Positions 27,238 to 35,030 of a stretch of 53,397 nucleotides of DNA are shown here, piece by piece. Positions within the stretch are counted from its first letter, which is position 1. The number at the start of each line of letters is the position of its first letter. The notes under the pieces are model-generated. The model made no database searches. It saw only the letters and a program-made list of their open reading frames with translations, and was not told the DNA's origin. Source of the DNA: Bacteroides sp. OF04-15BH (GTDB lineage Bacteria; Bacteroidota; Bacteroidia; Bacteroidales; Bacteroidaceae); assembly GCF_003477995.1 (NCBI RefSeq), contig NZ_QUEM01000027.1:1-53397 (forward strand), given 5' to 3'. A program made the position numbers and the translations under genes.

Positions 27238-28728
27238 TTAGATATAACGGGTTTTCCGCATGTCGCCTTCTTCGACAAAGGTCTGGTGCATGCGGAAAGC
27301 ATTCTTCAGGGAGAACGGAATGTGGCCGGTGCGGTTTTCCGACAGTTTGAGATAGTCCCAAAGCAGTTCCTTATAGTCGGGGTGGGCACAGTTCTCGATG
27401 ATGCAGGCGGCGCGCTGGCGGGGTGATTTGCCGCGCAGGTCGGCCACACCCTGTTCGGTGACGAGGATGCGCACATCGTGCTCGGTGCTGTCCACATGCG
27501 ACACATTGGGCACAATGGACGAGATCAGTCCGTCCTTGGCTGTGGAAGGCGTGGTGAAGACCGACAGGTAGGCGTTGCGGGCGAAGTCGGCCGAACCGCC
27601 GATGCCGTTCATGATCTTGCTGCCCATCACGTGCGTACTGTTGATATTGCCGAAGAGGTCGGCCTCGAGCGCCGTGTTGATGGTGATGACACCCAGACGG
27701 CGGATCATCTCCGGATGGTTGGTGATTTCCTGCGGGCGCAGCAGAATGCGGTCGCGGAACACGTCGAGGTGGTCGTACATCAGGTCGAGATGGTCCTCGG
27801 AAAGGGTGAGTGAGCTGCCGGTGGCAAAACGGATGCGCCCCTCGAGCATCAGGTCGATGACGGAGTTCTGGATCACCTCGGTGAACATGGAGAAGGCGGG
27901 CAGGTTGGGATCGGCACCCAGGGCACCGAGCACGGCATTGGCAATGTTACCCACACCGGACTGCAACGGCAGGAACTGGCGCGGGATGCCGCCTTTCTGC
28001 CATTCCTGAAGCAGGAAGGAGGCCACATTCTGACCGATGCGGCGCGTGGTGTCGTTCAGCGGCGTGAAGGGGGCGATGTGGTCGCGCTCGTTGGTATAGA
28101 CCACACCGGCTATTTTCGACGGGTCGACATCCAGATAGGGACTGCCCGTACGGTCGTTCACATGGAAGATAGGGATGTGCTGGCGGTAGGGCGGAGTCTC
28201 GAGCGTATACAGGTCGTGCATGCCCTCCAGACGGTCGCCGTGGCTCTGGTTCAGCTCTACGATAATCTGTTCGGCCGCGCGCACGATAGTAGGGGTGATT
28301 CCTACGGAGGTGCTCAGGATGATGCGTCCCTCGGGCGTGATGGCCGAAGCCTCGATAATGGCGGTGTGGATGCGTCCCAGGAAACCGTAGTTCACGTCCT
28401 GGCCGATATGAGACAGGTGGAGGTCATAGTATTCCACCTCGCCGGCGTTGATGGCGCGGCGCATGTCGGGGTTGGACTGGAAAGGGGTGCGGAAACGCAC
28501 GGCACGGGCCTTGGCCAGGGCACTGTCTATCTGACTGCCGGTGGCACCGCCGGTAACCAGACCGATCTGAAAGGTCACTTCATCGCGGTTGGCTTCCGCG
28601 GCATAGGCAGCCAGCGCTGCCGGAATGGCTTTGGGCGTACCGACGGAAGAGAAACCGCCGATGGCCACAGTGTCGCCATGATGAATCAAGCCGATGGCTT
28701 CTTCGGCTGTGAGTACAGGATATCGCAT
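27238..28728 (-). CDS. Acetyl-CoA hydrolase/transferase family, probably succinate:acetate CoA-transferase
   Basis: A 496-residue protein of the Cat1/AarC class I CoA-transferase family, of full family length. Visible blocks are the N-terminal GDTVAIGGFSSVGTPKAIP, a QSGVGNIANAVLGAL stretch near 257, SMFTEVIQNS near 281 carrying the probable catalytic Glu, and NGIGGSADFARNAY near 377. It would move CoA between succinyl-CoA and acetate (or propionate) during succinate/propionate fermentation, as is usual in Bacteroides. A -7 motif lies 38-45 bp upstream of the start. High-GC coding sequence, typical of a core gene. Confidence 0.88.
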   Translation of the reverse strand: MRYPVLTAEEAIGLIHHGDTVAIGGFSSVGTPKAIPAALAAYAAEANRDEVTFQIGLVTGGATGSQIDSALAKARAVRFRTPFQSNPDMRRAINAGEVEYYDLHLSHIGQDVNYGFLGRIHTAIIEASAITPEGRIILSTSVGITPTIVRAAEQIIVELNQSHGDRLEGMHDLYTLETPPYRQHIPIFHVNDRTGSPYLDVDPSKIAGVVYTNERDHIAPFTPLNDTTRRIGQNVASFLLQEWQKGGIPRQFLPLQSGVGNIANAVLGALGADPNLPAFSMFTEVIQNSVIDLMLEGRIRFATGSSLTLSEDHLDLMYDHLDVFRDRILLRPQEITNHPEMIRRLGVITINTALEADLFGNINSTHVMGSKIMNGIGGSADFARNAYLSVFTTPSTAKDGLISSIVPNVSHVDSTEHDVRILVTEQGVADLRGKSPRQRAACIIENCAHPDYKELLWDYLKLSENRTGHIPFSLKNAFRMHQTFVEEGDMRKTRYI

Positions 28729-28765
28729 TTCTGTTCTTTTTAGTTACGTTTTGTTATCATCGTTG

Positions 28766-28773
28766 CAAAGTTA
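28766..28773 (-). promoter_or_regulatory. -7 promoter element of the CoA-transferase gene
   Basis: On the - strand the bases read TAACTTTG followed by C, a perfect TAnnTTTG. Transcription would begin about 30 nt before the start codon at 28728. Confidence 0.55.
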
Positions 28774-28838
28774 ACCGTTTTTTTATATCAGGCCTAGCGT
28801 TTTCCTGATAAAAAAATCATCACAATGACTGTATCGTT

Positions 28839-29411
28839 TCATTTTGATGATTTCCGTTTTTGATTGGGACGTTTTTTTGCTTTCGTGGTCGCGGGCTTTG
28901 AATCGCGCTTGCGATGGTTCAGTTTGTAGGCGATTTGCTCGTTGCGCACAATGTAGCCCTGCGGGAAGCATTCGCGCACCATGCGGTTGTAGAGGTCGAG
29001 ATCGAAACCGCTCTGCTCGATGAGCGGCACCGACAGGTTGTGCAGGTCAATCTGACCGAAGGCCCGGATGAGCAGGCGCAGCAGACGGATGGGGCGCGAG
29101 GGTTTCTCGTAGGCAAACACCTGATTGAAGAACAGCAGGTGGGTGCGCAGCATGCCGGGGCCGTTGCGGTGGATGATGCCCTTGATGCAGTTTCCCGTGG
29201 GCTCCAGAAAATTCATGGAGCAGTCGCTGTAGACATAGAAGATCATGCACAGGAAACTGTCGATGAACAGATGGTCCTGCAGCCGGCAGTAACGGCTGGA
29301 AGTGTTCGGCTCGGTGGGGCAGGACAGAAAGTCGCTTCCTTTCATATAAGGGTACTGAAGGAGACGGTCGTACATTTCCTGACCGATGTAAGTGTGGAAT
29401 CTTTTATTCAT
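28839..29411 (-). CDS. Unrecognised protein with a basic C-terminal tail
   Basis: A 190-residue protein I do not recognise. No signal peptide or strong membrane segment. Residues 1-165 look globular and contain several Cys and aromatic residues, with HLFIDSFLCMIFYVYSDC near 48-65 as the most hydrophobic stretch. The last 25 residues are very rich in Lys and Arg (HRKRDSKPATTKAKKRPNQ and onward), which would suit nucleic-acid or ribosome association, but that is inference. It is divergent from the DUF4248 cluster, separated by 134 bp, and convergent with no gene. High GC and clean codon use support a real gene. Confidence 0.65.
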   Translation of the reverse strand: MNKRFHTYIGQEMYDRLLQYPYMKGSDFLSCPTEPNTSSRYCRLQDHLFIDSFLCMIFYVYSDCSMNFLEPTGNCIKGIIHRNGPGMLRTHLLFFNQVFAYEKPSRPIRLLRLLIRAFGQIDLHNLSVPLIEQSGFDLDLYNRMVRECFPQGYIVRNEQIAYKLNHRKRDSKPATTKAKKRPNQKRKSSK

Positions 29412-29473
29412 ATCAACTGTGTTTTAGGGGTTTATCTCGGTAATGTTACGTAAAATTAATAAAAATGATGTAA

Positions 29474-29491
29474 AGTGAATCATATTTCACT
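29474..29491. repeat. Palindrome upstream of the DUF4248 promoter
   Basis: AGTGAAtcatatTTCACT is a perfect 6-bp inverted repeat with a 6-bp spacer. It ends 20 bp upstream of the -7 element at 29512 in the 134-bp divergent gap, so it would overlap the -33 region. It is a good operator candidate for an unknown dimeric regulator. Confidence 0.45.
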
Positions 29492-29511
29492 AAAAAACTG
29501 TTTTGAATATC

Positions 29512-29519
29512 TAATTTTG
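29512..29519 (+). promoter_or_regulatory. -7 promoter element of the DUF4248 cluster
   Basis: TAATTTTG followed by C is a perfect TAnnTTTG match. The predicted transcript would start about 20 nt before the DUF4248 ATG at 29546. Confidence 0.55.
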
Positions 29520-29545
29520 CAGTGTTCACAAAAAACAAAATGTAA

Positions 29546-29758
29546 ATGGGAAATACTGTTACTTACCAGATTACGGCCATCGCAATGGATTATTGTGATG
29601 TGGACCGTCCGGCCAATGCCCGGAGAAGATTCAACTATGTGTTGCGTACTTATCCCGAACTGTGGGAGGAACTGAAAAAGGCGAACTATCACACCCGGCA
29701 GCGCTATTTCACGCCGAAACAGTATGAACTGGTGGTGCGCTTTCTGGGAGAACCCTGA
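29546..29758 (+). CDS. Small DUF4248-like protein
   Basis: A 70-residue protein. The end, RYFTPKQYELVVRFLGEP, and the central ARRRFNYVLRTYPELWEELKKA match the pattern I know for DUF4248 proteins of Bacteroides, which typically end in FTP-x-Q...LGEP. The function of the family is unknown. These genes usually lie just before an HU-like gene and cell-wall hydrolase genes, as here. No signal peptide or membrane segment. A perfect -7 element lies 27-34 bp upstream of the start. Confidence 0.75.
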   Translation: MGNTVTYQITAIAMDYCDVDRPANARRRFNYVLRTYPELWEELKKANYHTRQRYFTPKQYELVVRFLGEP

Positions 29759-29850
29759 GCCGGACAGGTCCGGCGGCTGCCTAACGGTATCTAAATGACT
29801 TTTTGAGGCTTCTAAGGGAGCTAATCGACGAAGGGGTCTGCACGAGGCAG

Positions 29851-29858
29851 TAACTTTG
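29851..29858 (+). promoter_or_regulatory. Candidate -7 element of the HU-like gene
   Basis: TAACTTTG followed by C is a perfect TAnnTTTG in the 181-bp gap between the DUF4248-like and HU-like genes. It would give a leader of about 75 nt. Just after the DUF4248 stop the gap also has a short GC-rich inverted repeat, GCCGGAC/GTCCGGC, without a T run. Confidence 0.5.
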
Positions 29859-29939
29859 CAGCGTTGATCAACAAAAGGTCAGCCGCCGGGCTTGAAAGAC
29901 GGGGCAAAAACACAAACCAAATTTAAATATAGAAAGCGT

Positions 29940-30377
29940 ATGATCAATTACAAGATTATTGGTAGAATGAAACCAGGTACTCAGAATCCGGAAACCGAGA
30001 AGTTCTATGCCACCGTGGTCAGTCCCGGAAAGATTGACATTGAAGGACTGGCCAAGCGAATCAGCGGTATGTGTACCGTGACGCGCGCTGACTGTCTGGC
30101 AGTGCTGGCGGCCTTGCAGGAACAGATTGTCTACGCCTTGCAGAGCGGTATGCGTGTGCATCTGGGCGATGTGGGCTCTTTCCGACTGAGCTGCCAGAGC
30201 CTGGGTGCCGACACCGCCGAGGAGTTTGAGGTGAAGAACATCAAGAAACTGAAGGTGGTGTATCACCCGAGCAAGGTCCTGAAGCAGTCCATCGACCTGG
30301 CCAATGAGGAAGTGACCTTCTATAATCTGGAAAAGGGCGGCGACGCTGCCGAGGAGGAAGGCGAAGATATGGTCTAG
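29940..30377 (+). CDS. HU-like DNA-binding protein
   Basis: A 145-residue protein. The frame extends 48 bp further upstream, but the ATG at 29940 gives MINYKIIGRMKPG, the normal start of the Bacteroides HU-like (HU-CCDC81-type) group. DIEGLAKRISGMCTVTRADCLAVLAAL resembles the helical dimerisation half, and GMRVHLGDVGSFRLSCQS near 78 the beta-arm of HU proteins. The tail is acidic (about 12 of the last 20 residues). It probably binds DNA, and may act at the cell pole or on secretion-linked genes; that is not established. It is followed 22 bp later by the P5-like gene. Confidence 0.82.
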   Translation: MINYKIIGRMKPGTQNPETEKFYATVVSPGKIDIEGLAKRISGMCTVTRADCLAVLAALQEQIVYALQSGMRVHLGDVGSFRLSCQSLGADTAEEFEVKNIKKLKVVYHPSKVLKQSIDLANEEVTFYNLEKGGDAAEEEGEDMV

Positions 30378-30399
30378 AACAACGTAACACAAACACACC

Positions 30400-30825
30400 A
30401 TGAATAAGGAAACGAAAAACACACCCCGGGGATTGCGGAACAACAATCCTCTGAACATCCGGCGGAGCGCCGACTTGTGGCAGGGATTGCGAAAAGAACA
30501 GAGTGATCCGGAATTCTTCCAGTTTGAATCCATCGCCTGGGGCTATCGGGCGGCCTTTGTGGTGCTGCGTACCTACCGGCACCGCTACGGGGCAAACACC
30601 ATTGAGAGCATCGTGAAGCGCTGGGCACCGGATGCCGACGGCAACGACACGGAGTATTACATACGGAAAGTGGCGGTACTGACCGGGCTGGCGCGCAACG
30701 AGCCGGTGGACGACCGGAACCCGAAGATGATGATGGAACTGGTGGCGGCCATGAGCCGCGTGGAGAATGGCGTGCCTGCCGTGATGCGGGAGGTGATGGC
30801 CGGATGGAACCTGTATCTGGGCTGA
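30400..30825 (+). CDS. P5-like structural protein / putative lysozyme-fold protein
   Basis: A 141-residue protein with the start RGLRNNNPLNIRR followed by LWQGLR, FFQFESIAWGYRA and a central RTYRHRYG and SIVKRWAP. This pattern is usually annotated as structural protein P5 after a tectivirus virion protein, and occurs widely in Bacteroides and its phages. The fold suggests relation to peptidoglycan-cleaving enzymes, but no catalytic Glu can be assigned with confidence. In related clusters this position is taken by an N-acetylmuramoyl-L-alanine amidase. No signal peptide. Confidence 0.72.
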   Translation: MNKETKNTPRGLRNNNPLNIRRSADLWQGLRKEQSDPEFFQFESIAWGYRAAFVVLRTYRHRYGANTIESIVKRWAPDADGNDTEYYIRKVAVLTGLARNEPVDDRNPKMMMELVAAMSRVENGVPAVMREVMAGWNLYLG

Positions 30826-30873
30826 AAAACCACGGGATTTTAGCGTCATGAATCTTTAACCAAATTGTAATCT

Positions 30874-30966
30874 ATGAAAAACAAGAACATCTGGAATCTG
30901 TTGCTGAACCTGATTGTGGCCGTGGCCAGTGCCATTGCCGGAGTGATTGGCGGAGCCAATATGTAA
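30874..30966 (+). CDS. Smalltalk protein (30-residue micro-protein)
   Basis: A 30-residue peptide beginning MKNKNIWNLLLNLIV and ending GVIGGANM. A short basic start is followed by one hydrophobic helix, the form of the Bacteroides smalltalk family found beside HU-like and amidase genes. Its position right after the P5-like gene is what makes the call convincing. It probably sits in the inner membrane and may help release or regulate the lytic partner in a holin-like way, but this is inference. Too short for standard gene finding by length alone. Confidence 0.8.
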   Translation: MKNKNIWNLLLNLIVAVASAIAGVIGGANM

Positions 30967-31001
30967 CGTGTTCGTAACAATCGGCCGCAAGCCGGATGAG
31001 G

Positions 31002-31026
31002 AAAGGGGGGCGAAAAGCTCCCCTTT
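31002..31026 (+). terminator. Probable terminator of the DUF4248/HU/P5/smalltalk cluster
   Basis: AAAGGGG and the GC next to it pair with GCTCCCCTTT around a GAAA-type loop. The T run is short. It lies 35 bp after the smalltalk stop codon. Confidence 0.5.
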
Positions 31027-31075
31027 ACCTATTTATATAGGGCCCGGCGTAATCTTCATAGGATTTTTAAGGGCT

Positions 31076-31094
31076 TGAAACATTTCTGAAACAT
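31076..31094 (+). promoter_or_regulatory. Candidate PHO-box-like direct repeat
   Basis: TGAAACAT occurs twice with 11-bp period (31076-31083 and 31087-31094). A PhoB-type response regulator binds direct repeats with exactly this period. The repeat ends 8 bp before a -7-like element (31103) and sits before a phosphate transport operon. The bases differ from the E. coli PHO box, so binding is inferred from geometry and position. Confidence 0.5.
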
Positions 31095-31102
31095 ATTATC
31101 GG

Positions 31103-31110
31103 GACATTTG
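31103..31110 (+). promoter_or_regulatory. -7-like element of the porin-pst operon
   Basis: GACATTTG followed by C matches seven of eight positions of TAnnTTTG. No good -33 element is present; the direct repeat occupies that place, as expected for an activated promoter. The leader to the porin ATG at 31167 would be about 50 nt. Confidence 0.4.
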
Positions 31111-31166
31111 CAGTGTCAAAAGCAAACAGATAATTCAGAAACAGATTAGAATAAAAGAAAAACAAG

Positions 31167-32144
31167 ATGAAAAAAATTGCGTGGATGGTTTGTGCGTTGT
31201 TCGCCTGCGCGCTGCAGAGTGCCGAAGCACAGGAAAGTGAAAAGGGAAAAGGTAAAGTGATCCTGACCACCTTTGCCAATATGTATTCCGGATTCGGAGC
31301 CAACAACGAGGAGCGGGGATTTGAACTGGAACGGGCCTATATCGGTTATCAGTACAGTTTCGGCAACGGACTGAGCATGCAGGCAGTGGCCGACTTCGGA
31401 CGCTCGAAAGAGGTGCAGGACATGCAGCGCATCGGGTTTATCAAGAATGCGTGGGTGCGCTGGCAGAAGAACGGATGGGATCTGTATGGAGGACTCATCA
31501 GTACCACCCAGTTCAAGACTCAGGAGGATTTCTGGGGCAAGCGCTACATCATGAAGTCGTTCCAGGATGAATACAAGCTGGGAAGCAGTGCCGACGTGGG
31601 TCTGTCGGTGGCCTATAAGTTCTGCGACCAGGTGAGCGCCGATGTAATTGTGGTGAACGGCGAAGGCTACAAGAAAATCCAGTTTGAACACGGACTGCAG
31701 TACGGTGCCGGTGTGACTCTGAAACCGGTGGACGGCATGATGGTGCGCCTGTACGGTTCGTATGATGAGGCTACCGACAAGGGACTGAAGGGAAAGGTGA
31801 ACCTGGCTTCGTTCCTGGGATATGCCAAAAACGGATATTCCGTGGGTGCCGAGTATAACTACCAGATGAACACGGCCTATCACGAGGGAGACCACCAGAA
31901 CGGTGTGTCGGTCTATGCCACCGTGCCGGCCGGAAAGAAGGTGAACGTGTTTGCCCGCTGGGACCGTCTGGACTCCAACAACGGCTGGAATATGGAAGCC
32001 GACGGCATGAACGTGATGGCCGGTGCCGAGGTGAAGCTGGGCAAATATGTGAAGCTGGCGCCGAACCTGCGCCTGAACATGCCGGAAGACAACGGACTGA
32101 AAGATGCCTTCCAGCTGATGGTGAATGCTTCGTTCAAACTTTAA
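31167..32144 (+). CDS. Outer-membrane porin of the phosphate operon (OprO/P-like)
   Basis: A 325-residue beta-barrel protein with a signal peptide ending near SAEAQ (about residue 21). The following sequence alternates in short amphipathic strands to the end, closing with FQLMVNASFKL. FELERAYIGYQYSFGNGL near 52 and GFIKNAWVRWQKNGWDLYGG near 92 resemble the phosphate-selective porin O/P family. It lies 54 bp before pstS and behind the candidate PHO-box repeat, so a role in bringing phosphate across the outer membrane under starvation is a sound inference. Confidence 0.8.
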   Translation: MKKIAWMVCALFACALQSAEAQESEKGKGKVILTTFANMYSGFGANNEERGFELERAYIGYQYSFGNGLSMQAVADFGRSKEVQDMQRIGFIKNAWVRWQKNGWDLYGGLISTTQFKTQEDFWGKRYIMKSFQDEYKLGSSADVGLSVAYKFCDQVSADVIVVNGEGYKKIQFEHGLQYGAGVTLKPVDGMMVRLYGSYDEATDKGLKGKVNLASFLGYAKNGYSVGAEYNYQMNTAYHEGDHQNGVSVYATVPAGKKVNVFARWDRLDSNNGWNMEADGMNVMAGAEVKLGKYVKLAPNLRLNMPEDNGLKDAFQLMVNASFKL

Positions 32145-32198
32145 AAAAACAGCAGTTAATTTAGAATCAGTATAAAGAACAATTCAAATAAGAAGATT

Positions 32199-33263
32199 AT
32201 GAAGAAATTATTTGTATCAATGGCCGTAGTTGCCATGGGATGGATGATGGCCTCTTGTGCCGGAAACAGTAAAGGCGGTGCAAACGAAGAAACAGTGGAG
32301 CTGAGCGGTGCCGGTGCCACTTTCCCGCTTCCTTTCTATAATATGTCGTTTGAGGGATTTGCTACCCAGACCGGAAACACCGTGTCTTACGGAGGTATCG
32401 GCAGTGGCGGCGGTGTGCGTAACCTGAAAGACGGTATCGTGGACTTTGCCGGTAGCGACGCTTTCCTGAGCGATGAGGAGATGAAGGACATGCAGCCGGT
32501 GGTACACATCCCGACCTGTATGGGTGCCGTGGTGATGGCCTACAACCTGCCGGAAGTGAAGGCGCTGAACCTGTCCGGAGAAGTGATTGCCGACATCTTT
32601 GCCGGAAACATCAAGAAATGGAACGATCCGAAAATCGTGGCGCTGAACGCAGGTACCCAGATGCCGGACAAGGAGATTATCCCGGCTTACCGTTCAGACG
32701 GTAGCGGTACAACTTTCGTATTCACCGACTATCTGACCAAGGTGAGCCAGAACTGGAAAGACAAATACGGCAGCGGAAAGAACGTGGACTTCCCGGTAGG
32801 ACTGGCCGCTAAGGGTAACCCGGGTGTGGCCGGCGTGATTGCCCAGACTCCGTACTCTATCGGTTATATCGGTTCTGAATATGCTTTTGCCCAGAATATC
32901 CCGTATGCCAGCGTACAGAACGCACGCGGCGAGATGGTGAAACCTTCTACCGAGAGTATCTCGGCTGCCGCTTCGGGCGAAATGCCTCAGGACACCCGTT
33001 GCTCCATCACCAATGCAGACGCTGCCGGAGCTTATCCGATCAGCTGCTTCACCTGGCTGATTATCTACAAGGAGCAGAACTATGCCGGAAGAACCGAGCA
33101 GGAGGCCAAGGTGACTCTGGACCTGTTGCAGTACATGCTGAGCGACTCTATCCAGAAGACCACAACTACCGTACACTACGCACCGCTGCCTGAAAAGGCC
33201 GTGAAGCTGTCTTTGGAGAACCTGAAACAGGTGACCTTCGACGGAAAGAATGTGATCAAGTAA
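32199..33263 (+). CDS. pstS: Phosphate-binding lipoprotein PstS
   Basis: A 354-residue periplasmic phosphate-binding protein. The leader ends in WMMASC at residue 20, so it is a lipoprotein. Phosphate-contact blocks seen are LSGAGATFPLPFY near 34, GGIGSGGGVRNLKDGIVDFAGSD around 65-87, and RSDGSGTTFVFTDYL near 169. It delivers phosphate to the PstC-PstA permease whose genes follow by 24 and 15 bp. Length is normal for the family. Confidence 0.95.
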   Translation: MKKLFVSMAVVAMGWMMASCAGNSKGGANEETVELSGAGATFPLPFYNMSFEGFATQTGNTVSYGGIGSGGGVRNLKDGIVDFAGSDAFLSDEEMKDMQPVVHIPTCMGAVVMAYNLPEVKALNLSGEVIADIFAGNIKKWNDPKIVALNAGTQMPDKEIIPAYRSDGSGTTFVFTDYLTKVSQNWKDKYGSGKNVDFPVGLAAKGNPGVAGVIAQTPYSIGYIGSEYAFAQNIPYASVQNARGEMVKPSTESISAAASGEMPQDTRCSITNADAAGAYPISCFTWLIIYKEQNYAGRTEQEAKVTLDLLQYMLSDSIQKTTTTVHYAPLPEKAVKLSLENLKQVTFDGKNVIK

Positions 33264-33287
33264 CGGAAACCATCCAAAAGAATCAAA

Positions 33288-34145
33288 ATGCAAGATAAGA
33301 TATTCAAGGCCTTGCTCATCGTTTCGGCGATTGTCATTCCGGTCATCGGCGGAGGGATCATCTACTCCCTCACGCTCGATGCCTCGGGAGCCTTTGAACA
33401 CTTCGGCTTCTGGAATTTCATCTGCTCGGACGACTGGGTCACTACGGCCGGAAAAGAAAAATACGGCGCGCTGCCCTTTATCACGGGTACGATGCTCACC
33501 ACCGGGCTGGCGCTGCTGATCTGTATCCCGTTCTCCCTGCCGGTGGCACTCTTCACGGGTGAGTATTTCCGGGGAAAGAAAATCGCTACGGCGCTGGCTA
33601 CCGTGACCGACCTGCTGGCCGGTATCCCTTCCATCATTTACGGTCTGTGGGGATTCTATGCGCTGCGCCCGATCTTCATGTTCCTGAACCTGTCGCCACA
33701 GGGCTCGGGAATCCTGACCGCCGCCTTTGTGCTGGCCATCATGATTGTGCCTTATGCCGCTTCGCTGAGCTCGGAGTTCATCAAGATGGTGCCGGCCGAC
33801 CTGAAAGAGGCTGCCTACGGACTGGGAGCCACCCGCGCGGAGGTGATCCGCAGAGTGATTTTCCCGACAGCCGGTTCGGGTATCTTCTCGGCCTATATCC
33901 TGGCCATCGGCCGCGCCCTGGGCGAGACCATGACGGTGACGATGCTGATCGGTAACACCAACCAGATGCCCGAAACGCTGCGCACCACCGGAAACACCAT
34001 GGCCAGTATCATTGCCAACCAGTTTGGCGAGGCTGACGGACTGAAACTGTCGTCGCTCATTGCCATCGGTCTGATCCTGTTCCTGATTACGGCCATCATC
34101 AACCTGATCGGAAAGATCATGATCCGAAGAGCACAACATGTATAA
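33288..34145 (+). CDS. pstC: Phosphate ABC transporter permease PstC
   Basis: A 285-residue inner-membrane permease with about six membrane segments. The conserved cytoplasmic loop near 188-215 (LKEAAYGLGATRAEVIRRVIFP) is the EAA motif that contacts the ATPase. PSIIYGLWGFYAL near 115 is typical of PstC. It lies between pstS and pstA with short gaps. Confidence 0.92.
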   Translation: MQDKIFKALLIVSAIVIPVIGGGIIYSLTLDASGAFEHFGFWNFICSDDWVTTAGKEKYGALPFITGTMLTTGLALLICIPFSLPVALFTGEYFRGKKIATALATVTDLLAGIPSIIYGLWGFYALRPIFMFLNLSPQGSGILTAAFVLAIMIVPYAASLSSEFIKMVPADLKEAAYGLGATRAEVIRRVIFPTAGSGIFSAYILAIGRALGETMTVTMLIGNTNQMPETLRTTGNTMASIIANQFGEADGLKLSSLIAIGLILFLITAIINLIGKIMIRRAQHV

Positions 34146-34160
34146 AAGAAGGGAAAAGGT

Positions 34161-35030
34161 ATGAAAAAAGATTCGAATGTAAAAGCCAGAATATTCAAGA
34201 ACAACCTGCTCTATGTAGTGGTGTGTGTGATGTCGGCACTCACGGCAATTCCCCTGCTCGCCATCCTGGGCGAGGTGCTGGTGAAGGGATGGCAGCAACT
34301 GGGATGGTCGTTCCTGACCGAAGCCACGCCCAATGCCTTCAAGGCCATGATGGCCGCACAGAAGGGTGAACCCATCCCGGGCGGTATTGCCAACGGTATC
34401 GTGGGTACGCTGATGATGCTGTTTACGGCGGCCATCGTGGCCATCCCGGTGGGTATCCTCTGCGGCATCTGTCTGTCGGAGTTCCGCAAGAACTGGTTTG
34501 CCAAGACGGTGAGCTACATCACCGACCTGTTGCAGGGTACACCTTCCATCATCATCGGTATCATCGTGTATATCTGGGTGGTGGTGCCCATGAAAGGCTA
34601 TTCGGGATTTGCGGGTAGCGTGGCGCTCTTCATCATGATGCTGCCGCTGATTATCCGTTCGACCGAGGAAACCATGAAGATTTTGCCGGAAAGCCTGAAA
34701 GAGGCCGGTCTGGCGCTGGGAGGCAACTACTGGAGAGTGATGCTGCGCGTGATGCTGCCGGCATCGTTCGGAAGTATCTTTACGGGAATCCTGCTCGCTG
34801 TGTCGCGCGTGGTGGGAGAGACCGCACCGCTGATGTTCACCGCCCTGGGCGGAGCCGTCATCAGCTATGACCTGGGACGACCGATGTCGGCCGTGCCGCT
34901 CATGATCTGGGAGTTCTTTAACGACCCGAACCTGCAGGACCTGATCTGGGGCGCTTCGCTCTTCCTGCTCGCTTTGGTACTTTGTTTGAATTTATTGGCT
35001 AAAAGAATTGCAAAAAAATGGAAAATATAG
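34161..35030 (+). CDS. pstA: Phosphate ABC transporter permease PstA
   Basis: A 289-residue permease with about six membrane segments. TPSIIIGIIVYIW near 129 and the EAA loop near 180-205 (ESLKEAGLALGGNYWRVMLRV) identify the BPD permease family. Pairing with PstC and the following PstB fixes it as PstA. Its end overlaps pstB by 13 bp, so translation is coupled. Confidence 0.92.
   Translation: MKKDSNVKARIFKNNLLYVVVCVMSALTAIPLLAILGEVLVKGWQQLGWSFLTEATPNAFKAMMAAQKGEPIPGGIANGIVGTLMMLFTAAIVAIPVGILCGICLSEFRKNWFAKTVSYITDLLQGTPSIIIGIIVYIWVVVPMKGYSGFAGSVALFIMMLPLIIRSTEETMKILPESLKEAGLALGGNYWRVMLRVMLPASFGSIFTGILLAVSRVVGETAPLMFTALGGAVISYDLGRPMSAVPLMIWEFFNDPNLQDLIWGASLFLLALVLCLNLLAKRIAKKWKI

Noticed and set aside
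29892..29939. 16-residue extension of the HU-like protein
   Set aside because: The family normally begins with the MINYKIIG-type start at 29940.
32694..34298. 534-codon - strand frame opposite pstS and pstC
   Set aside because: It spans two well-supported genes and resembles nothing.
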